Under the pieces are notes generated by a model that worked only from the letters and a program-made list of their open reading frames with translations, was not told where the DNA came from and made no database searches. From positions 110,432-174,431 of the forward strand of contig NZ_KL370787.1 in assembly GCF_000701505.1 (NCBI RefSeq): 64,000 nucleotides of DNA, given 5' to 3'. Origin of the DNA: Dyadobacter crusticola DSM 16708 (GTDB taxonomy: Bacteria > Bacteroidota > Bacteroidia > Cytophagales > Spirosomataceae). Below, in pieces: positions 43,327 to 50,756 of the stretch. Made by a program: the position numbers and the translations under genes. Within the stretch, counting starts at the first letter, position 1; each line of letters opens with the position of its first letter.

Positions 43327-44661
43327 TTAAATGGTGTTCAATGATTCCCGCAATTCTGTAACCTGTCGTATGAAAAGAGCCCTATTTCCTTGTTTGCTGC
43401 GACCGGTGAACGCCTGGATGTAATTAAGCCTTCCAGTTAAGAATAATTGGATATCACAAACACGGTCATAAGGTTTATCCATTGCTAGCGTCGTTAATGT
43501 TATTTTTTGCTCCATGGCTGTTTGTGGAAGTTTGAAAAGCCAATCCCAATGCTCCTCAAGGTCGAAAGCAAATGCCTCCGATTCCCAACTATCTGACTGT
43601 TCAGGTAAAAGACTCGTCGTAGCAAAATCTGGAGCCGGAGAAGGATCCACGTGGCTGACAATTTCCGGAGGCGAGATAACGGCAATCTCTTGAACAACAG
43701 GTGTAGCAATACGTTCCAGATAGTCGGCCATGTCCAGTCCTTCGATCCGCTCGTCATCGGTTGCAACCTTCTCTAGTATTTCTGACACCTTAAAATCAGC
43801 CACATGCTTGAACTTCTCGGCCTTTTCTGACCACTTATGAAACGCTTTGCCTGATGGTGATAGATCAGGATATAGAATCACTTTCCGGCCTTTCAGCGCA
43901 CTTATTCGGTTTTCCGTAAAGTAGTCGAGTGCACCCATAGCCAGACACAAAAATTTCGGGAAAAAGGGTGTTGCAATAATTGCGGTTTTTGGGCTTTCGA
44001 AAAGAGCGATAGGCTTTCCCGGATACCTGTCCAATAAGTGTTCACCGAACAGGCAATCTACCCTCATATCTTGATTTTCGTATCCTTCTAACCACTCGGT
44101 GTCTTTTGGTACGAGCTTATGTATCCAAACAGTCCGACTATCCCCATTAATTTTCACCGTGTGCCCGGATTCGTCAAACTGCTTCACTTGGCCGGCTCGT
44201 ATGTTCCCTTTTTGACTAACAAACCAAAACACAGCGGAGCCCGGCCATACGTCGTGATTCCCGATCAAATACTCCCTTCTCAATGACTTGACAACATCAG
44301 ACGAGAAAAGCCTTGCTAAATGTTTGATCAGTGTATTTTCCTCACTTTGAAAGTAAGTGCTTTTCAGCAACTCTCTGGGCAGATTGACAACGGGTTTTAC
44401 TGGCTGTTGTTTTCTAATAGGTGCCGGAACGAACCCGTCTGGTTTATCTTCTCTTCCAAAGCCATCTTTGTAGGGGTTAAGATGATACCCGCATGAATCA
44501 GCACGGTTGCAGCGCCCATAATTCTCGGGTAATTCCTGTCCAGTCTCAACGTCGATGTATGGTGCAAAACTTTTCCGGGCTCCGCAGGATGGGCAAGTGA
44601 TCCGATCAGACGGCGTCTTGTATTTTTTTAGCGTGTACTGATATTCTGCGGTGTTTGTCAT
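43327..44661 (-). CDS. DUF6371-like primase protein with zinc ribbon and Toprim-like domain (444 aa)
   Basis: A zinc ribbon opens the protein (Cys23, Cys26, Cys51, Cys57 in CPSCG and RCNRADSCG). A Toprim-like core follows at about residues 210-290: ALFESPKTAIIAT with the catalytic Glu, and VILYPDLSPSG with the metal-binding Asp. That layout matches CHC2/DnaG-type primases and the DUF6371 proteins of Bacteroidota mobile elements. The C-terminal 100 residues may contact the helicase. It is next to an ATPase gene and to the iteron-like repeats, so together they look like the element's replication module. Confidence 0.8.
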   Translation of the reverse strand: MTNTAEYQYTLKKYKTPSDRITCPSCGARKSFAPYIDVETGQELPENYGRCNRADSCGYHLNPYKDGFGREDKPDGFVPAPIRKQQPVKPVVNLPRELLKSTYFQSEENTLIKHLARLFSSDVVKSLRREYLIGNHDVWPGSAVFWFVSQKGNIRAGQVKQFDESGHTVKINGDSRTVWIHKLVPKDTEWLEGYENQDMRVDCLFGEHLLDRYPGKPIALFESPKTAIIATPFFPKFLCLAMGALDYFTENRISALKGRKVILYPDLSPSGKAFHKWSEKAEKFKHVADFKVSEILEKVATDDERIEGLDMADYLERIATPVVQEIAVISPPEIVSHVDPSPAPDFATTSLLPEQSDSWESEAFAFDLEEHWDWLFKLPQTAMEQKITLTTLAMDKPYDRVCDIQLFLTGRLNYIQAFTGRSKQGNRALFIRQVTELRESLNTI

Positions 44662-44682
44662 ATCCTGATTCCCACTTGGAGT

Positions 44683-44802
44683 GGGGTAATTTGTTGATTC
44701 TTGGTTTCAGGCTGAGGTAAGGGTAATTCCCCTATATATATAAGGGGTAATTTACCCCGACCTTACAGGGTAGCGGTACCCCGAATTACCCCAAATTACC
44801 CC
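44683..44802. repeat. iteron-like GGGGTAATT repeats, candidate replication origin or operator
   Basis: At least five copies of GGGGTAATT or its complement occur in 120 bp: 44683 (+), 44721 (+, one base short), 44744 (+, inside the palindrome GGGGTAATTTACCCC), 44783 (-) and 44793 (-). A TA-rich spacer CCCCTATATATATAAGGGG lies in the middle. The cluster overlaps the ATPase gene's last codons and the region ahead of the primase gene. Confidence 0.65.
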
Positions 44803-45880
44803 GCTCGTTATTTAGGTAATATAGATCGCCCTCATGCTTTAAGATATCCTGGGCCTCCCCGATTTTGAGATAGTTCTTTGCGGTCCTGTCGCTATTGATT
44901 TTGTTCACTTTCATTATCGCTTTGACGGCGTCATTATGTCTGTATCCGGTTGGCTCTGCAAGCGCAGCCACCAGGGCCGCTCTGGCCTTCTCAATTTGCT
45001 TTTCATCCCGTTCCGCATCTCTGTCGGGCGCGTCGACTTGTATGTGATATCCTTTGTCACTGTCATATTTGAAGCATATTGGATCGAAATCACCAGCCTT
45101 TCGAGTGGCCTTTCCTCGCAGTATTGAGATTCCGTCGCGTGCCTCGATGGTAAGTATACCATAGCATTTTCGTTGCAGGTAGCTGCCAAAATGCCCTCGT
45201 TCCTTATCTCCGCCAGGGTTGGTATGCACTACGATAATCACTGCACAGTTGAACCGTATCGCAAGGTGTGTGAAGTATTCAATTATTTCCGCAGATTTTT
45301 CTTCATCGTTCGCTGACCGTATGTAGTCCGCCCCACCATCAATAAAAATTGAATGGATCCCGCTAAATTCCTGGGCGGCTGATTCGCATATCTCATTGGT
45401 CACATCCCGATATTCATTCATTGATAGCTGCCTGATATTATAGCACAAGAAGTTGTTCGGGGTAGCCCGCAATCCGGCACGCCGTAATGTTGTTTTGATG
45501 TTGTATTGTTGGTCATACTCCGATTGTTCCGTATCCATGACGACGACCGCCAGCCCCGCGGGATTTGGTTTGACTTGAATCGCGGGGAAACCATCAATAT
45601 CACCAAATTTTGAGATAGCCCCAGCAGCCAGCACGCTGCTCACAGCCGTCTTTCCTGCTTTGGGAGGTGCGCTAATTCCTGTTATATTCCCTGGGCTTGC
45701 CACGCCTTGGTCATTCCAGGTTATAATGGGCTCTGTGTTTGGGTATGTTTTTTCTGCTGTTACCCGTAAATGCTCATATTTGCTAAGTGCATTTCCTAAT
45801 AGATCAGTCTGCTCCCGCTCAATCGATTCTAAAAAATCATTCACCGGCAGCCTCCTTTCCGAACTGGTAGTACCAGTCAT
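44786..45880 (-). CDS. RepA/DnaB-like AAA ATPase (364 aa)
   Basis: The RecA-type core shows Walker A (SAPPKAGKT near residue 70) and Walker B (IHSIFIDGGADY near residue 175), then VVHTNPGGDKERGH, as in the AAA_25/RepA helicase family. The C-terminal 90 residues form a separate helical region (AALVAALAEPTGYRHNDAVKA) that resembles a small winged-helix. It is probably the element's replicative helicase or loader. Its start overlaps the nuclease gene by 44 bp, and its end lies in the GGGGTAATT repeats. Confidence 0.8.
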   Translation of the reverse strand: MTGTTSSERRLPVNDFLESIEREQTDLLGNALSKYEHLRVTAEKTYPNTEPIITWNDQGVASPGNITGISAPPKAGKTAVSSVLAAGAISKFGDIDGFPAIQVKPNPAGLAVVVMDTEQSEYDQQYNIKTTLRRAGLRATPNNFLCYNIRQLSMNEYRDVTNEICESAAQEFSGIHSIFIDGGADYIRSANDEEKSAEIIEYFTHLAIRFNCAVIIVVHTNPGGDKERGHFGSYLQRKCYGILTIEARDGISILRGKATRKAGDFDPICFKYDSDKGYHIQVDAPDRDAERDEKQIEKARAALVAALAEPTGYRHNDAVKAIMKVNKINSDRTAKNYLKIGEAQDILKHEGDLYYLNNERGNLG

Positions 45881-46391
45881 AAAATTGCTGGAAGGTCTTT
45901 GTAATCAAATAGATACCTCCTGCCGTCTCGACTTCTTTCTGGTACTCGCTTTGCCCATTGCTTTGGCGATCATTTCCTATTTTTACTTCGATTTTTACCG
46001 ATCGGCCCCTTATGGTCGCGGAGATATCCGCTGAGCCAATTCTGGCACTTGACTTGATTCGTGTGACGCTGCCGATGATCTTACGCCTACCGATACCATC
46101 AGTGATGATTTTGCGCGTGTCTAGGATTCTACCCTCCACGGATATACGTTCAGCCTGATGGCCGTTCAACTCCAGCCATTTGATTATCGATCTGGTAAGA
46201 TCATTTGCTGTTTTGTCACGATAGCGGGGCTTAGGAATGGCGTTCTCTGGAACATTCGGACTTTTAAGCTTCAATGCCTCAAAGGCCGTTGAATTCAAGC
46301 GGGTTAACGCCGAATTTACTTTAAAAGTTAACTCCTTTTTCGTACCTTCGTCTCGCCCAAAGATCTCCGGTTCGATGTATGTTTTCGACAT
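45837..46391 (-). CDS. VRR-NUC-like nuclease (184 aa)
   Basis: The PD-(D/E)xK signature is visible in the C-terminal half: RIGSADISATI (Asp), KIEVKIG (Glu-x-Lys near residue 135), then NGQSEYQKEVETAGGIYLI. This is the pattern of VRR-NUC and small Holliday-junction-type nucleases common in phages. The N-terminal half is basic and may bind DNA. It overlaps the ATPase gene by 44 bp, so replication and DNA processing are encoded together. Confidence 0.75.
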   Translation of the reverse strand: MSKTYIEPEIFGRDEGTKKELTFKVNSALTRLNSTAFEALKLKSPNVPENAIPKPRYRDKTANDLTRSIIKWLELNGHQAERISVEGRILDTRKIITDGIGRRKIIGSVTRIKSSARIGSADISATIRGRSVKIEVKIGNDRQSNGQSEYQKEVETAGGIYLITKTFQQFYDWYYQFGKEAAGE

Positions 46392-46403
46392 GCTCGGACC
46401 GGT

Positions 46404-46691
46404 TTATTTTTTTGAATAAATTTTGCCCTCCGCCATGTATACCTCCAGCTCAGACCTCAAAAAGTATAACTTTCCAAATCGCTTACGCCTAGGAAGGCGA
46501 TCCCCTTTCTGATAGATGGTTTGCTCCGAAATGTTAAGAAACTTCGCAGCTCCTTTAATATCCAGAATTTCTTCTTTCGCAACCGGCGCTGGGCCATTCT
46601 GGGCCTCAATGATTCGGCGAATCTCTTGAACCTCTCGGAGTAGTGAACCAACAGCCTGAGGTAATAAATCAAATGTGATTGTTTGTTGCAT
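46404..46691 (-). CDS. helix-turn-helix DNA-binding protein, excisionase-like (95 aa)
   Basis: The HTH_17-type winged helix-turn-helix is clear (ILDIKGAAKFLNISEQTIYQ, residues 43-62, then a basic wing LPRRKRFGKLYFL). An amphipathic helix precedes it (VGSLLREVQEIRRIIEA). Such proteins serve as excisionases or regulators of integrative elements. The cluster of AGGTGCAT repeats lies immediately upstream of its start and is the obvious candidate for its binding site. Confidence 0.85.
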   Translation of the reverse strand: MQQTITFDLLPQAVGSLLREVQEIRRIIEAQNGPAPVAKEEILDIKGAAKFLNISEQTIYQKGDRLPRRKRFGKLYFLRSELEVYMAEGKIYSKK

Positions 46692-46723
46692 TACTTCACC
46701 ATTTTGTTTGATGAGGCAATGTT

Positions 46724-46776
46724 AATAGGTGCATAACAGGTGCATCTATAAGTGCACGCACCTATTGATGCACCTT
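46724..46776. promoter_or_regulatory. cluster of AGGTGCAT half-sites upstream of the HTH gene
   Basis: Two direct copies (46727-46734 and 46738-46745) and two inverted ones (GCACCTATT at 46758-46766 and ATGCACCT at 46769-46776) form nested inverted repeats. The cluster overlaps the 3' end of the 334-aa gene. Confidence 0.6.
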
Positions 46777-47766
46777 AATTATGTCAGCAAAATCATCTCG
46801 CGCCAAATCCTCGAAGCGTTTGGAGTCATACCGTGGTTTCTGACCTCCAAGTAAACCATTTATTGCGTTCTCAATATCATTGGCATTATTCCCAATTGCC
46901 TTCTTGAGATGTTTACAGTAATCTATTTTAGTGCTGTTCGGGTGCTGTCTCTCAATGAATCGGATGAAACCCACATGTTCAAGCATTGCTATCTTATAGG
47001 GTAAGTTGCCATCAGTTAACTTCCTAACCAATGCCCGATTTTGGTCGCTTGATAAGGATTTGGTTTTCTCTAAGGTAAAGAAATTATTCTCTTTGAGTGA
47101 CTGCCAAAGTTTTGAAAACTTAGTATCGTCCTGCTCTGGGGCAACATCTCTGTCAGTTAATACTTCGCGCGGAAGTAGTTGGGTTGGCCCCCCAAGAGAA
47201 TACTTCCAGAACATTCTTTTAACGCAGTTAATTAGAGGAGCAACATCATAGAGCAACTGAAATGCACTTGAAAGTTTTTCAACTTTATGCTCTTCCGCTT
47301 TACGTGTGGCCTTGCCTATATGATTTAGGACATAAGGAAAGAATTGCAGTAAATTAAAATACTTTTCCTCTAAAAGAGGAAGGTTTAATTTGGTTAGAAT
47401 AGCGGCACCCCGTATTTGTTTTTTGCTATCAGCCTCCTCGAACTCTACTTCTAGCTCATAGATCACTTTCTTTATCAACGCCGGAACAAAGCGTCCGGGG
47501 GCACGGGCTTTGAAATCCGCATCGCGCTTCTCGATCTTCTCTAATACATCTAAAAAAGTCTCGATATCAGGAATCGAAGTATCCATGATCCGATTGTAGA
47601 CAGGGATGTTAAACTTTTCCCAAAGTCGCTCCTCAGAAGCGATTGTATGAAGTTTACTCAATCCTGAGGATTTGATTTCCGATAAGAGTTCCTCTTCGTA
47701 CACAAGGAAAGCCATCACTGGATCCGCTGGTTTTAATAGATCAAATGCGTAAGAAGCATATCTCAT
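46762..47766 (-). CDS. hypothetical protein (334 aa)
   Basis: The protein is long, helical and soluble, with no membrane segment or known motif. It has an early FLVYEEELLSEIKSSGLSKL and a late block HVGFIRFIERQHPNSTKIDYCKHLKKAIG. I recall similar proteins between integrase and HTH genes in Bacteroidota mobile elements but cannot name a family. It ends inside the AGGTGCAT cluster and is preceded by the integrase with an 80-bp gap. Function unknown. Confidence 0.65.
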   Translation of the reverse strand: MRYASYAFDLLKPADPVMAFLVYEEELLSEIKSSGLSKLHTIASEERLWEKFNIPVYNRIMDTSIPDIETFLDVLEKIEKRDADFKARAPGRFVPALIKKVIYELEVEFEEADSKKQIRGAAILTKLNLPLLEEKYFNLLQFFPYVLNHIGKATRKAEEHKVEKLSSAFQLLYDVAPLINCVKRMFWKYSLGGPTQLLPREVLTDRDVAPEQDDTKFSKLWQSLKENNFFTLEKTKSLSSDQNRALVRKLTDGNLPYKIAMLEHVGFIRFIERQHPNSTKIDYCKHLKKAIGNNANDIENAINGLLGGQKPRYDSKRFEDLARDDFADIIKVHQ

Positions 47767-47847
47767 TTCCTATCGTGTTTATTTCGTCTACGGTTTATGA
47801 CTTGCTGCTGGGTATCTTCCTTGCGTTAATCGCAAGTGGTGTAAAGA

Positions 47848-49242
47848 TCAGATGAGCGCTTTCAAATATTTTTTGGTTTTCTCGTCATCAAAAGATCCCA
47901 GGTACGCCTCTGTAGTTTTAATATTTGCGTGACCAAGTGCCTGGCTGATGAATGCAATTGGAGCCTCAGACTGCAAAAGGATGGTGCTAAAACTATGGCG
48001 GGCCGCATACGTGTTGACATCACCAGTTATTTCTAATTGTTTCGCGATTCCCCTCATGTATTGATTTGTAATCTTTATAACCTGCTGGATCGTCTTTTTC
48101 TGCTGTTCAACATCCATGCCCTCCTTCAAAATATCGAACAGAAAAGAAGATGGCCTAGAACTTTGCGTTTTCCAGCGATCTATGACCTCCTCACTAAATG
48201 GAATCAAATTAATCCGAATCCGCTTCGAGCCTCCCTTCGTAGCTCTTGCAGTCTTTTGCCGGACAAAGCTGATTTGGTTAGTTTCAAGATCCAGGTCTGC
48301 CACTTTCAATTTCAGTATATCAGCGAAGTTCATACCATTGCTCAAATAAGAGAACACCCACAGGTCCCTGGCGCGCTGCTCAAATCCTGGCTTGCATGGA
48401 TAGTTGATGATTTTCATTACATCCTCCTTCTTTAAAGCCTTTTTGATATTGGCGCCTGCGGGAATGATGTACCTATTCTTCCCAAATGGATAGCATGCCC
48501 TATCTACGTGGCCGGCTTCAATTGCGTCGTTGTAAACACTCCTCAAATGGCGGCAATAGATTCCGACAGTCGTTAAAGATGCAGGGGTGTCCATATTCGG
48601 GATCTCGCCAGGCTGGACTTTCTTCTTTTGCGCCTTTCCGTGAACAAGCATCCACTGCTCGTAGACTTTCAGGAAGTCCTTTGTGATATGTTCGAACCTT
48701 AAAATAGGCGGCTGTTCCGCTGGCACATTGCGCTTCGGTACGGGTGAATAGTTTAAGAATTCAACTTTGTCCTCATCAGACATGGAATTAATGAAACGAA
48801 GTAGGGATTTACCAACAAGCTCATAATTCAGCGCGTTACCCAGCCTGGATTCTCGCCTCATGAGAGCCGCCTTTTCATTGAGTGCCGCCAGTACATTGGT
48901 ATTGTCTACGTTTTTATTTTCCTCCGGTGTTTCATCTAAAAAGCTTTCTCGAAAAGCCTCAAAGCTAAATGGGGAAATACTGCTTGCTAGATGGGTGGCT
49001 TTATCTATGTACGGACGAAGCTTGTTGTATAGTAAGCGTATCTCCTCAGCTACCCTTTCGTTTCCGGTTTCGTGGTATTTAACAAGTCGCTCAAAATCCT
49101 TCTCTGAAATCAAAACCCCATTCTTAATGGGGAACGCGAAACGCCTCTGCGTTCTTTCGTGAGTTATCCGTAACTTGACAGAAACGAGGTTCGACTTAGT
49201 ACGCTCAAAGGAAAGTTTGACAGAAGCTATTTTCTTATTCAT
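47848..49242 (-). CDS. int: tyrosine recombinase, integrase of the element (464 aa)
   Basis: The N-terminal 90 residues form an arm-binding domain, a SAM-like core-binding domain spans 195-270, and the catalytic domain is 280-464. Catalytic parts seen are the beta-hairpin Lys (SFVRQKTAR), NTYAARHSF (Arg and His), QALGHANI (His) and the nucleophile Tyr in TTEAYLGSF. The first catalytic Arg is replaced (SYLSNGMNFADILKLK has Met there), a variant frequent in Bacteroidota integrases. It is transcribed away from the right end, 180 bp from attR, with candidate arm sites between; this makes it the integrase that placed the element in the tRNA. Confidence 0.92.
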   Translation of the reverse strand: MNKKIASVKLSFERTKSNLVSVKLRITHERTQRRFAFPIKNGVLISEKDFERLVKYHETGNERVAEEIRLLYNKLRPYIDKATHLASSISPFSFEAFRESFLDETPEENKNVDNTNVLAALNEKAALMRRESRLGNALNYELVGKSLLRFINSMSDEDKVEFLNYSPVPKRNVPAEQPPILRFEHITKDFLKVYEQWMLVHGKAQKKKVQPGEIPNMDTPASLTTVGIYCRHLRSVYNDAIEAGHVDRACYPFGKNRYIIPAGANIKKALKKEDVMKIINYPCKPGFEQRARDLWVFSYLSNGMNFADILKLKVADLDLETNQISFVRQKTARATKGGSKRIRINLIPFSEEVIDRWKTQSSRPSSFLFDILKEGMDVEQQKKTIQQVIKITNQYMRGIAKQLEITGDVNTYAARHSFSTILLQSEAPIAFISQALGHANIKTTEAYLGSFDDEKTKKYLKALI

Positions 49243-49278
49243 ATGCAGAGAAGCTCCCAGACTAATATGTGAAGTGTC

Positions 49279-49297
49279 GCCTACGAACTAGCCTACA
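49279..49297 (+). repeat. candidate integrase arm-type site, right end
   Basis: GCCTACGAACTAGCCTACA matches the left-end motif (14017-14035) at 17 of 19 bases in the same orientation. It lies between the integrase start and attR. Confidence 0.5.
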
Positions 49298-49424
49298 ATA
49301 CTAATAAAAACTCAGCAAACAGACAATAAGCATTGATAACTAATATTCATTTATATAACTCATTACTAGCGCTTTGTTAAAGAGAGAGCAAGAATTAATT
49401 ACCCAGTAGATAAACAAAGTTCAC

Positions 49425-49469
49425 GACTCATAATCAGTAGGTGCCTGGTTCGATTCCAGGTGGGCCCAC
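49425..49469 (+). repeat. attR: tRNA 3' segment, right copy
   Basis: This is a 45-bp duplicate of the tRNA from the anticodon loop to just past the discriminator, 44 of 45 identical. Without the 5' half it cannot make a tRNA. Confidence 0.92.
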
Positions 49470-49479
49470 ATTGATAATC

Positions 49480-49515
49480 AAGGACTTACGAGGTGAAACT
49501 TGCGAGTCCTTTTTT
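49480..49515 (+). terminator. terminator after attR
   Basis: A hairpin with AAGGACT pairing AGTCCTT is followed by a T run. It is probably the original terminator of the chromosomal tRNA before integration. Confidence 0.7.
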
Positions 49516-49919
49516 TATTTGCAAACATTTTGTGCATAATGCACCTTGTGTTCCAGACTCTTACCAAACTCGAAAACGGTGAGTTCCCTGGTTCTATGCA
49601 ATGAATCTCACCCTCCGATGCGCGACTTAGCGCGCTGCATTAAGACAAAAAAAGGAAGCTAGCGCGGACTCGAGCCATCCTCCAATGTCCCGTATAGCCT
49701 CGCTTCTCCTGAAAAGCAAGAATAATTAGCTGCGGTCTGATTCCAAATTCGAGGCATTTGACAATTTAACTTGCTCGTTATAAGCTACTGGCATTGGATA
49801 CCAGCCTTTAATGGAATTCATCTCTTATCAAATACTCATAGTGCCTCGGAGCTTGCAAGGAAAGGTTTGTAGAATATTATCTATTTTCGATAATGCAAAT
49901 CCAAATCTGAGCCCACAAA
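49516..49919. other. 400-bp stretch without a visible gene
   Basis: No coding frame is supported. It contains a weak tRNA-3'-end-like sequence on the minus strand near 49655-49710, followed by a T run, that does not fold properly. It ends at the GTG start of the sensor gene. Confidence 0.4.
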
Positions 49920-50756
49920 GTGACACGCTATACTTTCCATATCATTTCACTGTTCTTTTTTATATTCCTTTTGCCGAGCTATGTCAGAAGCCAACAACAC
50001 AAGTCAGCTGAGGGGGCAGACACTTTTCAAATCTCACGATTCACCGACGACGAGGGACTTCCTCAAAACAGTGTTAAATCGATCAACCAGGACATGATGG
50101 GAAATATCTGGATGGCCACTGAACGGGGACTAAGCCGTTATGATGGCCGAAAGTTCGTTAACTTCCAGAATTTTGGCAGTTCGTTTGCCGGAAATAACAT
50201 CAGAGGCTTTTTTTTACATCCATCGAATCCATCCCGTGACTTACTGGCACTTACACACGACGAAAGGTGGATCAGGATTAAATCCGGAAAGGCGACAATT
50301 GATTCAACTCTGAAGAGTTTGCCTCTTGTCACCCTGCCTGAGGATACGTTGAAGCCCGTACCTGTTAGAATCGAAACGCTTCCGTTTCCCTATGAGACCA
50401 GCATACAGGATCTGATACACAGGGTCGTTGCGACCTACCCTGGTAAAAACGGTGTCCATTTTACTTATAATGGCCAGTCTGTGGATGTGTACCGCAAAAG
50501 CACACTGCAAAGGCGGTTCGTGTTGAAGGACAAGTCATTCTTTCGGTTTTTCCAGCTCGGGAGAGACTTTTATTACCTGGATCACGATGCGCTTGCATTT
50601 CGCTTCGGCGAAAGGGGAAACAGCGCCGAAATGGTCTCCGTGAAGGGGATCCATGCGCCAGATAGGAAAGGTGCCCCTGCATTCGAGATTTATTGGAATA
50701 ACGCTGCCGGTCAGGTGTTCCTGGCTAGCCGAAAGAGCCTTACATGCTTTCTGTAG
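49920..50756 (+). CDS. Reg_prop sensor histidine kinase, 5' fragment of a frameshifted gene (278 aa)
   Basis: A GTG start gives a signal peptide (cut near residue 24) and the usual opening of two-component propeller sensors (FTDDEGLPQNSVKSINQDMMGNIWMATE, shown here only as the repeat type DEGLPQNSV and GNIWMAT). The frame stops at 50754-50756 after RKSLTCF. The next frame continues the same protein (MLSVGTDGALHAD). One extra base just before 50744 would join them as KSLYMLSVGTDG, so this is one gene broken by a 1-nt deletion or a sequencing error. The product so far is the first propeller blades of the periplasmic sensor. Confidence 0.8.
   Translation: MTRYTFHIISLFFFIFLLPSYVRSQQHKSAEGADTFQISRFTDDEGLPQNSVKSINQDMMGNIWMATERGLSRYDGRKFVNFQNFGSSFAGNNIRGFFLHPSNPSRDLLALTHDERWIRIKSGKATIDSTLKSLPLVTLPEDTLKPVPVRIETLPFPYETSIQDLIHRVVATYPGKNGVHFTYNGQSVDVYRKSTLQRRFVLKDKSFFRFFQLGRDFYYLDHDALAFRFGERGNSAEMVSVKGIHAPDRKGAPAFEIYWNNAAGQVFLASRKSLTCFL

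Larger units (their letters stand above)
13921..49469. mobile_element. tRNA-integrated prophage-like element, about 35.5 kb
   Basis: Bounded by a 45-bp direct repeat of the tRNA 3' end (13921-13965 and 49425-49469). The intact tRNA is at the left and a tyrosine integrase is 180 bp inside the right end. It carries replication, packaging and tail-fibre genes plus cargo, but no recognisable head genes. Its DNA is visibly more AT-rich than the flanking lpx and sensor regions. Confidence 0.9.

Noticed and set aside
49655..49710. Minus-strand tRNA-like 3' end followed by a T run
   Set aside because: The T-arm and acceptor do not pair and no D-arm or anticodon arm can be drawn, so it is at best a decayed remnant.
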